A DNA stretch of 37,504 nucleotides from Omnitrophica bacterium RIFCSPHIGHO2_02_FULL_46_20 (GCA_001804065.1 MHFG01000027.1:1-37504), one strand, 5' to 3'; shown: positions 9,600 to 17,965, counted from the first letter of the stretch. Notes: generated by a model from the letters alone, not told the origin. Made by a program: numbers and translations.

Positions 9600-10724
9600 T
9601 TAATGGCTTTTCGCAATGGCCTTGATTTTTTTATATCTCTCTTCGGAGGTAATCTCCGAGTAAGATTCAATGATGGCAACCATATCAAAGGCCACCTCTA
9701 CGGCTTTATCCATATTCAAATATTTGAATAACCCCAATCGCCCGATAGGGCAGATGTTCTTGGTGGCGCAGACCTTTTTCAGATACCTGTCGAAAATTCT
9801 ATTATTTTCTTCGGTGTTGACCGGATACATTGGCACGCTCTTCTCATCTGCCGCCACAGGCTCCTGATATTGAACGAGGCTATGTGAAGATTTTTGTTTA
9901 TGAAGAATCTTGAAATTACATTTTCTTATGTATCTCGGATGTTGCGGCAGATTTATAGTGCCGTAATCGTCATCTTCCCACTCTTCGTCCTTACTATAAT
10001 CGAATCTTAAGCCTCTATACTGTAATCTGCCGAACTTAAAATCCATAGCATGGTCTATCGGTGCTGACAAAATGACTACATCATAACCAGCAGGATCAAA
10101 AGAAGTGGTGTTTACCATAACGTGTATCCCATCGATCATCCTCTCCAGCAAAAAAGAATAACCGTGACAGGGCAATCCTTGCCACTCATCCTTGAATAAC
10201 CCTTCGCTATCGTCCTCCCGCAACTCCAGCCGTTTTTGGGCCCACTCGGCTGTCAACTCCTTGGGGTCAACTCCCCACATCTTCACGGTATAATTTTTGA
10301 CGAAGTAACCATACAATGTCCTGCCGAAAATAGAGATGCATGCAGTTTCAAAATTTGTTTTGTCTATTATGGCGGGCCTGTTTTTCAACTCCTCAAAAAT
10401 ACGCTCTTTCTCTTCAAGGCCGTCAATGGCCGCCTTGGTCATAGGAAACGGGAATAATCTTCCGTTTATGATCATGCCTTTTCTATGCACATAACCGTTA
10501 AAATCATCAAACCTGGCAACGAATTCTCTCACCCTTGAACTCTTCGCGTGGAACGTCCTGGCTCCGAACGGTTCGTATCGTAACTCATCATCACCTGTCC
10601 TCGTTATGCAGAGGCCCCCTACCTCGCCTCTTTTCTCGATCAGCGACACCTCATGGCCTCTATCCTTTAAGAGCCTCGCGGCCGAACACCCGCTCAATCC
10701 TGCGCCTACAACAAGTATCTTCAT
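9600..10724 (-). CDS. glf: UDP-galactopyranose mutase-like FAD protein
   Basis: N-terminal MKILVVGAGLSGCSAARLLKDRGHEVSLIEKRGEVGG dinucleotide-binding fold; NYTVKMWGVDPKELTAEWAQKRLELR and GLPCHGY resemble UGM motifs. Confidence 0.72.
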   Translation of the reverse strand: MKILVVGAGLSGCSAARLLKDRGHEVSLIEKRGEVGGLCITRTGDDELRYEPFGARTFHAKSSRVREFVARFDDFNGYVHRKGMIINGRLFPFPMTKAAIDGLEEKERIFEELKNRPAIIDKTNFETACISIFGRTLYGYFVKNYTVKMWGVDPKELTAEWAQKRLELREDDSEGLFKDEWQGLPCHGYSFLLERMIDGIHVMVNTTSFDPAGYDVVILSAPIDHAMDFKFGRLQYRGLRFDYSKDEEWEDDDYGTINLPQHPRYIRKCNFKILHKQKSSHSLVQYQEPVAADEKSVPMYPVNTEENNRIFDRYLKKVCATKNICPIGRLGLFKYLNMDKAVEVAFDMVAIIESYSEITSEERYKKIKAIAKSH

Positions 10725-11953
10725 TGCAAATCCTGTGATTTCCCCAACGCTTTCTCAATGGCCCTACGCATGGATTCTACCCATACTTTACTGCTCAAGC
10801 GCTCCTCGAATACCTTTCTGGCGCTGGATCGCAAGGCATCGTATCTGACAGTATCTTCCCACAGTTCTTTTATGACTTTGCCGAAATCCGATCCCTTGGC
10901 GTTTAAATCTAACAAAAAACCATTCTGGCCGTCAAAAACAACTGAAGGTATACCGCCTGTATTAGTGGTGATAATGGGCAGGGCAAAAGCGGAGGCTTCA
11001 GCTAACGCCTGACCAAAACATTCTGCCCTGGTTGGCAAAATAAGAAAATGCGAAGACAGAAATACGTTTTGAAGCTTATGCCCGCCTTCTTCGGTATTTT
11101 TATCCAAAAATCCCATTACCTCAATGTGACTATTTCTAAGATATTGTCTTGGCGGAATGCATCCGCATATGAAAAGTTTTGCTCTGATACCTTCTCTATT
11201 TAACCAATCGACTGCATCGGCCGCGATATCTCCGCCTTTCCTTTCCCAATCAACACCCACAAACAGCAGTCCACATATATCATGTTCCTTTTTCTTCAAT
11301 ACATCGCTGACAGGTGGTATGACATCGAAATTAGGAGGACACGTGATCACTTCTATTTTATTGCCGCTTATCCCGTAATCGCGCATCATAGAATCAGCTG
11401 CCCATTGAGACACGGCTATGACAAGGGCTGCCTTCTCAAGCGCACTCTTCTCGACTATATTGCCGCCTTCAGAAAAATCTCTCGAAACCGGACTAAATTC
11501 AGGATAGTAGCCCTCCATCGCCTTGAACGTAGCATCGGTCTCATAGATAACCGGTATCTTCGTATCAAGGTAAGCTATGCAGAATGACCCCTTTTCGGCA
11601 AATATAATGTCATAGTGTTTACCCCTAAGCCTTTGTTCAATTATCTTGGCGTAATACCGCGATACGGCTATGGTCTTCTCCCACACGAACTTCTTCCCTC
11701 TCGCGTTCCAGCATATCTCTTTTAGTTTCTGCAGTAAATATATCCGCGTAAATTCTCTAAATAGGTTCCTCAGGATATAAGAAATGGTCATTTTATTCGG
11801 CCTGAAATTATGTATGTATTCCACCTCACCGCAGCATTCTTCGAGAAGGCGCGAGATGAGATAGGGCGTGCCTGACAAACTCTTCTTATCAAAGATGTCA
11901 TTGGAATTGACAAATGCTATCTTTAATCTGCTTGAAGTATCCCGTTTTGCCAT
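10721..11953 (-). CDS. Glycosyltransferase family 4
   Basis: LPTRAECFGQALAEASAFALPIITTNTGGIPSVVFDGQNGFLL motif. Confidence 0.88.
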   Translation of the reverse strand: MAKRDTSSRLKIAFVNSNDIFDKKSLSGTPYLISRLLEECCGEVEYIHNFRPNKMTISYILRNLFREFTRIYLLQKLKEICWNARGKKFVWEKTIAVSRYYAKIIEQRLRGKHYDIIFAEKGSFCIAYLDTKIPVIYETDATFKAMEGYYPEFSPVSRDFSEGGNIVEKSALEKAALVIAVSQWAADSMMRDYGISGNKIEVITCPPNFDVIPPVSDVLKKKEHDICGLLFVGVDWERKGGDIAADAVDWLNREGIRAKLFICGCIPPRQYLRNSHIEVMGFLDKNTEEGGHKLQNVFLSSHFLILPTRAECFGQALAEASAFALPIITTNTGGIPSVVFDGQNGFLLDLNAKGSDFGKVIKELWEDTVRYDALRSSARKVFEERLSSKVWVESMRRAIEKALGKSQDLQ

Positions 11954-11961
11954 ACTAAATC

Positions 11962-12150
11962 TTATGCTTCTCTATTGATTTTTCGGGTGATATAATTATC
12001 GATCTCATTAGCCGCAATACGATACCCGCCGCGGCGGCCTTCTTTGTAGGCAGCTATCTTCCTTCTTCTGATAAGCAGTCGAAGATATTCTTCGCTTACT
12101 CTTAAGATGCCGGCGGTTTCTTTTGTCAACAATAATTTTTTAGCCTCCAT
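11962..12150 (-). CDS. Small excisionase-type (MerR-like) helix-turn-helix protein; HTH repeat copy A (intact)
   Basis: MEAKKLLLTKETAGILRVSEEYLRLLIRRRKIAAYKEGRRGGYRIAANEIDNYITRKINREA*. The internal ATG at 12150 has a GAGGGAG Shine-Dalgarno-like sequence; the ORF-track start at 12192 is less likely. Confidence 0.75.
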   Translation of the reverse strand: MEAKKLLLTKETAGILRVSEEYLRLLIRRRKIAAYKEGRRGGYRIAANEIDNYITRKINREA

Positions 12151-12201
12151 CTGTACTCCCTCGCGTATAATTATTTTATTACTCTCTAACAAACTCGAAG
12201 A

Positions 12202-12690
12202 TTAGCGATTAGCGCTTTCTTCTATAAGATTACCTTCGTCGTCATATCTGCGCTTGATCTTTCTCTTTATTTTAGCGTTTATCGGAACATTTTTAGGAGC
12301 TCGTTGATAATCCTGAACTTCCTGCTCTTGATTCTTTTCCTGCCTCTGTTTCTGCTCCTCTTCCCTACGCTGCTGATCTGTGCTCATAAGCGCTCTGGCT
12401 AAGACTCCTGTGCCCGTTGCTCCCAGAATAGGGCCTTGTCCGATTTTGTCGGAAGCTTTTTTGGAGGTGATACCGATATCTATTGCGCGGGCATTTTCTT
12501 CGCCATCGTTTGGGATACTTCTGTAAGGGGTGCTATTATTTTTTCCAAAAATTCCGCCGCTTATGGTGTCGGTAGATGTAGAGCTCTCATTGCTTGAGTC
12601 GCTGTCATTCTCATAATCGTCTGCGCAGTATGCGCCAGGCGCAAACGCCAGTATCAATGCTATCGCTAGCGCGAGTGACAAAATCCTCAT
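12202..12690 (-). CDS. Secreted/periplasmic hypothetical protein
   Basis: Signal peptide MRILSLALAIALILAFAPGAYCAD; low-complexity S/T/Q-rich middle; C-terminus KIKRKIKRRYDDEGNLIEESANR. Confidence 0.6.
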   Translation of the reverse strand: MRILSLALAIALILAFAPGAYCADDYENDSDSSNESSTSTDTISGGIFGKNNSTPYRSIPNDGEENARAIDIGITSKKASDKIGQGPILGATGTGVLARALMSTDQQRREEEQKQRQEKNQEQEVQDYQRAPKNVPINAKIKRKIKRRYDDEGNLIEESANR

Positions 12691-12884
12691 TTATTTCCGC
12701 TCCATTTTGAAAAATAGTATTCTAAAGGATATAGACTTTGTGAAGATATGATCTTATTGAAAAAGAAGGCCTCGCCCTTATAGACTTTCTCAATAAAACC
12801 GTGCCCAAAGAATAGATATAATGCCAACGCTAATAGACTAAGTAAATAGTTGAGTTTTAAAAAGAGTTTCATCTTCATAATCAT
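12687..12884 (-). CDS. Small membrane-anchored hypothetical protein
   Basis: 65 aa with one hydrophobic segment; ATGA overlap with 12202-12690. Confidence 0.45.
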   Translation of the reverse strand: MIMKMKLFLKLNYLLSLLALALYLFFGHGFIEKVYKGEAFFFNKIISSQSLYPLEYYFSKWSGNK

Positions 12885-12904
12885 TTTGTAGCTATACGCG
12901 TTCT

Positions 12905-13085
12905 TTAGGGTATCTTCCCATATCGCCTTGCAATATAATTATCTATCTCATTAGCCGCAATCCGGTACCCGCTGCTGCGGCCTTCTTTGTAGGCGGCTAT
13001 CTTCTTCCTTCTCAAGAGCAGGCGCAGGTATTCTTCGCTCACTCTTAATATCTTGGCCGCTTCTTTGGTCAATAATAATTTTCCC
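12905..13085 (-). pseudogene. HTH repeat copy B: near full-length excisionase-like HTH without an ATG
   Basis: Reverse complement reads GKLLLTKEAAKILRVSEEYLRLLLRRKKIAAYKEGRSSGYRIAANEIDNYIARRYGKIP*; in-frame TAA upstream and no ATG (a TTG start is possible). Confidence 0.8.
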
Positions 13086-13123
13086 TGCCTATCTCTTTAT
13101 CCTGACTTTGTGACAGTGTGACT

Positions 13124-14143
13124 TTATTCTTTCAGTAAGTTAGTTATAATTTTAATCATAGTATCTTTTTCTCGTGGATCGCTTGCCGCAATGAGCAGAG
13201 AAAGAGCAACAATCGTGTTATCATTAATCTTGCGCTCGCCATTGGCTTTGTGTAAATATCTATTCTTTTCCAAGAAATAAATAAACATAATAGACGCAAT
13301 GCGTTTATTGCCATCTGAGAACGGGTGATCTTTGATAGTAAGATACAAAAGATGGGCTGCTTTCTCTTCCACGCTTGCGTATAAATCTTTTTTGTCAAAT
13401 GTTTGGTAAAGGGCCCCTATGATACTTTTAAACTTGTGGCTCATCTCCCTGCCAAACAAATCGCTGGACTCATCCTTTACAGCGAGCCTTGCTCTTATAT
13501 CATTTATCACTTTCACAGCCATATAATAGCCTAAAACAAATTTGGGTTTAGCTTTACTGGCTAGTAAAAGAGACTTATTATCATATTTATATAGAATGGT
13601 TAGCGCATTAGAGTATTCGTTAAGCAGCTTTAGAAGATCGTCTGCTTTGCCTGCCAGCTGGGGGTGCGAAGCATTAGTGCCGATAAATGCTATCGTCTTC
13701 CTAAGTTCGTTTAACGCAGTTTCGCGCTCGTGAAGTCTTTTTTGGTTAAGCGCATATCCTTTAAGGAGGTAACTCTTTAAAACGCTTGTCGCCCATATAC
13801 GAAACTGAGTTGCCCGTTTTGAGTTAACACGATAGCCTACAGATACAACGATATCCAGATTATAAAATTTTACGGGCTTGTCTGAAAAAGGAATGTGCAT
13901 TTTTTGCACATTGCATTTTCCATCTAATTCTCCTGTTTGAAAAATGTTATTTAGGTGCTTTGTAATAACACTTCTCTCGGTTAAAAAAAGCCTGGCAAGT
14001 TGTGCTTGAGTAAGCCAGACTGTTTCTTTTTCGAGCCTTACGTCCAGACGAACCGCGCCACTTTTCGCTTTGTAAATAATAATCTCGCCTTTTTCGGCAG
14101 CTATTCTTTCATTTTTTATATTCTTCATGACATCGTCTTCCAT
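13124..14143 (-). CDS. RhuM family protein with C-terminal Fic/Doc-like domain
   Basis: RhuM-like VSVGYRVNSKRATQFRIWATSVLKSYLLKGYALN; Fic motif HPFSDGNKR. Confidence 0.88.
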   Translation of the reverse strand: MEDDVMKNIKNERIAAEKGEIIIYKAKSGAVRLDVRLEKETVWLTQAQLARLFLTERSVITKHLNNIFQTGELDGKCNVQKMHIPFSDKPVKFYNLDIVVSVGYRVNSKRATQFRIWATSVLKSYLLKGYALNQKRLHERETALNELRKTIAFIGTNASHPQLAGKADDLLKLLNEYSNALTILYKYDNKSLLLASKAKPKFVLGYYMAVKVINDIRARLAVKDESSDLFGREMSHKFKSIIGALYQTFDKKDLYASVEEKAAHLLYLTIKDHPFSDGNKRIASIMFIYFLEKNRYLHKANGERKINDNTIVALSLLIAASDPREKDTMIKIITNLLKE

Positions 14144-14171
14144 GTTTTCCTCCTTTTTACTGATTTAGTGC

Positions 14172-14192
14172 CTTATATGTCTACTATATAAG
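14172..14192. promoter_or_regulatory. Inverted repeat CTTATAT-N7-ATATAAG upstream of rhuM/fic
   Basis: Perfect 7-bp arms (14172-14178, 14186-14192) just upstream of the start codon. Confidence 0.4.
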
Positions 14193-14290
14193 ACGTAAAA
14201 AGTGGGGAAATTGTTGCAAAATATTTTAATGCACACATATCTAGTAAAGAAATAGCGGGGGGATGTTTGTCTACAAGCATTCTCTATGTT

Positions 14291-14363
14291 TTATTCCACC
14301 CTATATCGCCGTCTGATATACTTATCTATTTCTTGCAAAGGAATCCGGTACCCGCCGCGGCGG
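14291..14363 (-). pseudogene. HTH repeat copy C: 3' fragment
   Basis: Reverse complement reads RRGGYRIPLQEIDKYIRRRYRVE*; homology starts at a CCGCCGCGGCGG palindrome. Confidence 0.8.
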
Positions 14364-14384
14364 ACATTTACCCCTGCAACGGCA

Positions 14385-15215
14385 TTACGATTTTAACATT
14401 CTGATCGGAAAGACTATCTCCCTATTCGCAAAAACCCTCTTTAACCCATATCGTTTGACGAGGATATTGGCCACATCTTTTGTTCCTGCCGAAGCCTCGC
14501 TGTCAAAATAGCCGCGTATCGCCCTAAAAGCATCCTTGACGTCTTTGTTGCTTTTATATTTCGATAATTCTTTCCGCACGGAAACCGGTCCATCTTTAAA
14601 ATTGACTATCGTGTACCATATATCATAAGCGTCCTTCGAGGCCCTGTTTTCTTCGTTCGAATAAGCGAAAGCCTTCAACGCCAAGAATGGTATTATATTC
14701 GGGATTTTAACCTGCGCTGTCTTCTTTCGTTCACGCTTGAGATCCCTTATAACAAAATCATCAAATACCAAATACACCCCGCGAAATTTAACGGCTTCCA
14801 CGTCGGGAGATATCTCTTTTATCTTATCGGAGACAGGTTCAAGCTTATCATCCGTTATCAAATCTATAACCACCGGTTTATAGCCGCCCTCATATTTGAT
14901 AAAACTATGGCTCATCACGCCCATTCCGTCCGCGGTCTTCTGTTTTTCAAACCCCAGAAACCGTAAAATCTTATAGAAGTCTTTATATCTTCCGCTTTGA
15001 GAAACCGCGAATTTTAGCGCGAGATCTATATCCAGCGTTCCCAAATACTCCCTCAGATACGGCAGTTTATTTTTGACCAATAAATCAGGCACAAGGCCGC
15101 CGACCAGATATAGGTCCCCCGATATTTTGCCAAACGCGGCATATATATCGGACAACATATATTTGAGTCTGTCCAGATGTTCCGGCGAATAATCCTCAAA
15201 CGCCTTTTCTCTCAT
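14385..15215 (-). CDS. AbiEii-like nucleotidyltransferase toxin
   Basis: LYLVGGLVPDLLVKNKLPYLREYLGTLDIDLAL: GG(x)nDxD nucleotidyltransferase motif; 4-bp overlap with the upstream AbiEi-like gene. Confidence 0.75.
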   Translation of the reverse strand: MREKAFEDYSPEHLDRLKYMLSDIYAAFGKISGDLYLVGGLVPDLLVKNKLPYLREYLGTLDIDLALKFAVSQSGRYKDFYKILRFLGFEKQKTADGMGVMSHSFIKYEGGYKPVVIDLITDDKLEPVSDKIKEISPDVEAVKFRGVYLVFDDFVIRDLKRERKKTAQVKIPNIIPFLALKAFAYSNEENRASKDAYDIWYTIVNFKDGPVSVRKELSKYKSNKDVKDAFRAIRGYFDSEASAGTKDVANILVKRYGLKRVFANREIVFPIRMLKS

Positions 15216-16267
15216 CTTGACTCTCTCTTAATAAGAGCCAGGATATGGCCGGCCTGTTTTTCTCCGCGCAAAGGGTTCTTTTTTAAGTCGGCGTAGAGCT
15301 GAAGGTTATCTACGACTTTTAAGCCGCCTTTGTCCTGTATTTTTGTAAATATATATTCATCCGGCGCTTCTATAACCGTAAGATTAAAGCCCTTATCGGC
15401 TTCGGCCGCCGACAACGATCTTTCTGGAAATTTATCGAGCGATTCTACATAGACCGAAACTATATCAAACGCAGCGAACGGCGCCACTAAAGAAGCTCCC
15501 GCTTCCTGCGTAAAGGCATATTTTATTCTATTATTGGAAAGTCTATCGGCTACAGAGGCCATCAATTTAGACGGATTTTGAGCCCATACATAATAGCTTG
15601 CCTTTCTTAAGCGCCGTTTTGTCTCCGCTTCTATCCAAGCGGAAAAGAGATCGTCAAACTCCGTTAAGGCCAGTTTTTCTTCTTTCTCCAACACGTATCC
15701 TGCCTCTATCATTTTACCTATGACGCGCGAAACCAGACCTTTGCTTAATCCTGTCCTTGCAGCGATATCTTTTTGTCTCCATTCCTCGCGAGGCTGGCTA
15801 AGGAATAATTTTGTAATCCTCGCGGATTTTGGTGAAAATATAGACTGATTTACAGGCGACGCCTGCCTTGGGCGCTCTTTCCCTTCCGTATAAATTAATA
15901 TGCCTTTATGCGTTATCTTCGCGTTTCCGCCAAAATCCATATACCCGACGTTGTTTTCGTCGCATATCCTCTTCCCGCCTTCGCCCATAAACGGAACGGC
16001 AACAATCGGATAATATGAGGGGTTGGACTTAGTGATTTTCTTTAGAATGGCGATACCGTCTCTGACATACTGCGGGTAGCCGGCTGTTTTAACTTCAACG
16101 CAAAAACAATAAGTATGACCGTCGCTGTCCCTGGTTTTTATCAATAGATCCGGCGCCGTGGCGCCCGTTTTCTTATTATGCCGTATATTCCAATGTGAAA
16201 GGAACGGCATGCGTTTTTTAAGCTCGCTTTCTATTTTCGTTATAAGGCGCTTTTCCGGTATATACAT
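15212..16267 (-). CDS. AbiEi-like antitoxin: N-terminal PD-(D/E)xK-like region plus winged HTH
   Basis: APDLLIKTRDSDGHTYCFCVEVKTAG; HTH region EWRQKDIAARTGLSKGLVSRVIGKMIEAGYVLEKEEKLALTE; operonic with 14385-15215. Confidence 0.65.
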   Translation of the reverse strand: MYIPEKRLITKIESELKKRMPFLSHWNIRHNKKTGATAPDLLIKTRDSDGHTYCFCVEVKTAGYPQYVRDGIAILKKITKSNPSYYPIVAVPFMGEGGKRICDENNVGYMDFGGNAKITHKGILIYTEGKERPRQASPVNQSIFSPKSARITKLFLSQPREEWRQKDIAARTGLSKGLVSRVIGKMIEAGYVLEKEEKLALTEFDDLFSAWIEAETKRRLRKASYYVWAQNPSKLMASVADRLSNNRIKYAFTQEAGASLVAPFAAFDIVSVYVESLDKFPERSLSAAEADKGFNLTVIEAPDEYIFTKIQDKGGLKVVDNLQLYADLKKNPLRGEKQAGHILALIKRESR

Positions 16268-16281
16268 GTATCTATCCTATA

Positions 16282-16319
16282 ATATATCATAGTTTACAAA
16301 TTGGTGAACTCTGATATAT
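16282..16319. promoter_or_regulatory. Operator-like inverted repeat in the abiEi/abiEii promoter
   Basis: Arms atatatcatagtttac (16282-16297) and gtgaactctgatatat (16304-16319): 16 bp with 2 mismatches and a 6-nt spacer, directly downstream of the -10. Confidence 0.6.
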
Positions 16320-16348
16320 AGTAAACCATATCTTTCCTTCTTTGTCAA
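16320..16348 (-). promoter_or_regulatory. Sigma70-like promoter TTGACA-N17-TTTACT
   Basis: -35 at 16343-16348 (inside the HTH repeat D tail), -10 at 16320-16325, spacer 17. Confidence 0.6.
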
Positions 16349-16449
16349 GGCATGTGTAGTCTATTTTCGTTGTGCCTGCAGGAAATATAATTATCTATCT
16401 CATCAGCCGCTATACGGTAGCCGCTGCGGCGGCCTTCTTTGTAGGCGGC
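16345..16449 (-). pseudogene. HTH repeat copy D: 3' fragment
   Basis: Reverse complement reads AAYKEGRRSGYRIAADEIDNYISCRHNENRLHMP*; 78 bp (16360-16437) identical to copy E. Confidence 0.85.
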
Positions 16450-16499
16450 AAACAATAACGCTGCTCTGACGCTATACTAATCACAGAGGCCGCCGGCAA

Positions 16500-17168
16500 T
16501 CATTCCAGCAGTTTCTGAGACAAACGATGCATTTCCGGATTGGCTAAAGCCAGAACTTTCTTTTTTACCGCTCTTGAAAAATATTCTTTTTCAGTTTTGG
16601 TTAATTTCTCCCGCTTGAGCTTCTTCAGAAACAACTCTTTCTGTTTAGGAGAAAAAACTTGTGACAATGAATACTCAAGGCTCAGTTCGTCTTTTACAGA
16701 AAGCAATTCGTTCAATTTTGCCTGCGATTGGTTAAAATAATTGTTAAATACGGATTTTAGCCTATGGGCGGACATTTCGCGCCCGGCAACATTGAGATTT
16801 CCATCTTTCTTAAGATTCCTCAGGTATCCGTCAAATTGTTTTTGCATGTTTCTTGAAAGGGCTTTGAAAAGCTCCTTGTGCCAAGAAAATTTTAAATTAA
16901 AGAATTTATAAAGCGCGAGCGACATTGCCACAAGTGAAACCAGAGACGATTTTTGAAAAGCCTTTTTGAGGTACCGATTAACTTTGGCGTAACTGAATGA
17001 CCCGTTCTGCGCGCTATTTGCCAACACCACAGGAAACCCTTCCCAAAGACGAAGTTCTCCCGATCTTACCATATCCGACAAGGTTAAATCCGCGTTTTGG
17101 TATTCCTCAGCGCCAAAAAGCGGGAATCCTAACGCGCCGACTCTTTTTAGAAGGTTATTATTTTTCAT
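16500..17168 (-). CDS. Hypothetical protein, partner of the adjacent nucleotidyltransferase (candidate TA partner)
   Basis: 222 aa, basic and helical-looking; translated after 17227-17808 in the same unit; no family recognised. Confidence 0.5.
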   Translation of the reverse strand: MKNNNLLKRVGALGFPLFGAEEYQNADLTLSDMVRSGELRLWEGFPVVLANSAQNGSFSYAKVNRYLKKAFQKSSLVSLVAMSLALYKFFNLKFSWHKELFKALSRNMQKQFDGYLRNLKKDGNLNVAGREMSAHRLKSVFNNYFNQSQAKLNELLSVKDELSLEYSLSQVFSPKQKELFLKKLKREKLTKTEKEYFSRAVKKKVLALANPEMHRLSQKLLE

Positions 17169-17226
17169 GTGCCAACTCCCTTATAATCGCACACGGAGCC
17201 TCTCGTGAGTGCAATGCGAGGTTTCA

Positions 17227-17808
17227 TTAAGCGGCCCCTTTTTTCTCGAGGCCTTTTAAAAAATGCTCAAAATTCCTACTTACTCTATCTTCTGAAACGT
17301 CAAAAGATGCTGTTTCTTTGAAACGCTGCTCCAATCGCTTTAAGTCTATGTATTTTCTCTTACTTTTCGCCAGCATAAGGCAATCATCCATATCTACATT
17401 ACTAGCCCTGAATAGCTTGCTTATAATGATATCATAATAATTCAACACCCCCAGGTAGATCCTGTCAAACTCTTTTACAGTAATATTATTCCCTTTCTCC
17501 AGAGGCGATTCTAACAACTCTGTAGTATGTATGGCTTTACCCCTGAATAAATCAAATATAAAACCATCGCCTCTTTTCCATCCCCAGCCGCTCGCTGATC
17601 TATATCCAAGCTGTTTTAATACGCTTGTAAGATAATCATACTCTCCTGTGTCCGGCACAATCAGATCAACGTCTTTTGTGGACTCCTTTACGCCTAAAAG
17701 AGTGAGAGCGGTTCCTCCGCAGGCGATTAAATGGACCTTGCGCTTGAGAAAACCGTCCCATGCGCTGATTGTGTTCAACAACCCTTCTTTATCTATACGG
17801 TATTCCAT
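17227..17808 (-). CDS. Nucleotidyltransferase (DUF6036/MNT-like), candidate TA component
   Basis: LIACGGTALTLLGVKESTKDVDLIVPD: GG(x)nDxD motif. Confidence 0.75.
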   Translation of the reverse strand: MEYRIDKEGLLNTISAWDGFLKRKVHLIACGGTALTLLGVKESTKDVDLIVPDTGEYDYLTSVLKQLGYRSASGWGWKRGDGFIFDLFRGKAIHTTELLESPLEKGNNITVKEFDRIYLGVLNYYDIIISKLFRASNVDMDDCLMLAKSKRKYIDLKRLEQRFKETASFDVSEDRVSRNFEHFLKGLEKKGAA

Positions 17809-17816
17809 ACAATACT

Positions 17817-17834
17817 TTGTATATATTTATACAA
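17817..17834. promoter_or_regulatory. Inverted repeat TTGTATA-N4-TATACAA between the promoter and start of 17227-17808
   Basis: Perfect 7-bp arms; further TTGTATA/TATACAA-like words nearby. Confidence 0.45.
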
Positions 17835-17847
17835 TTCTATGTATTAA

Positions 17848-17876
17848 AGTATACAATATATTTAGCTATTTGTCAA
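17848..17876 (-). promoter_or_regulatory. Sigma70-like promoter TTGACA-N17-TATACT
   Basis: -35 at 17871-17876 (HTH repeat E tail), -10 at 17848-17853, spacer 17. Confidence 0.7.
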
Positions 17877-17965
17877 GACCTGCGCGATCTATTTTCGTTG
17901 TGCCTGCAGGAAATATAATTATCTATCTCATCAGCCGCTATACGGTAGCCGCTGCGGCGGCCTTC
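17873..17965 (-). pseudogene. HTH repeat copy E: 3' fragment
   Basis: Reverse complement reads EGRRSGYRIAADEIDNYISCRHNENRSRRS*; 78 bp (17888-17965) identical to copy D. Confidence 0.85.

Noticed and set aside
13156-13398. 80-aa minus-strand ORF inside the RhuM/Fic gene
   Set aside because: Out-of-frame shadow covering the Fic motif region.
16500-17168. HEPN toxin partner for the NTase
   Set aside because: No RxxxxH-type HEPN motif visible; left as unknown family.
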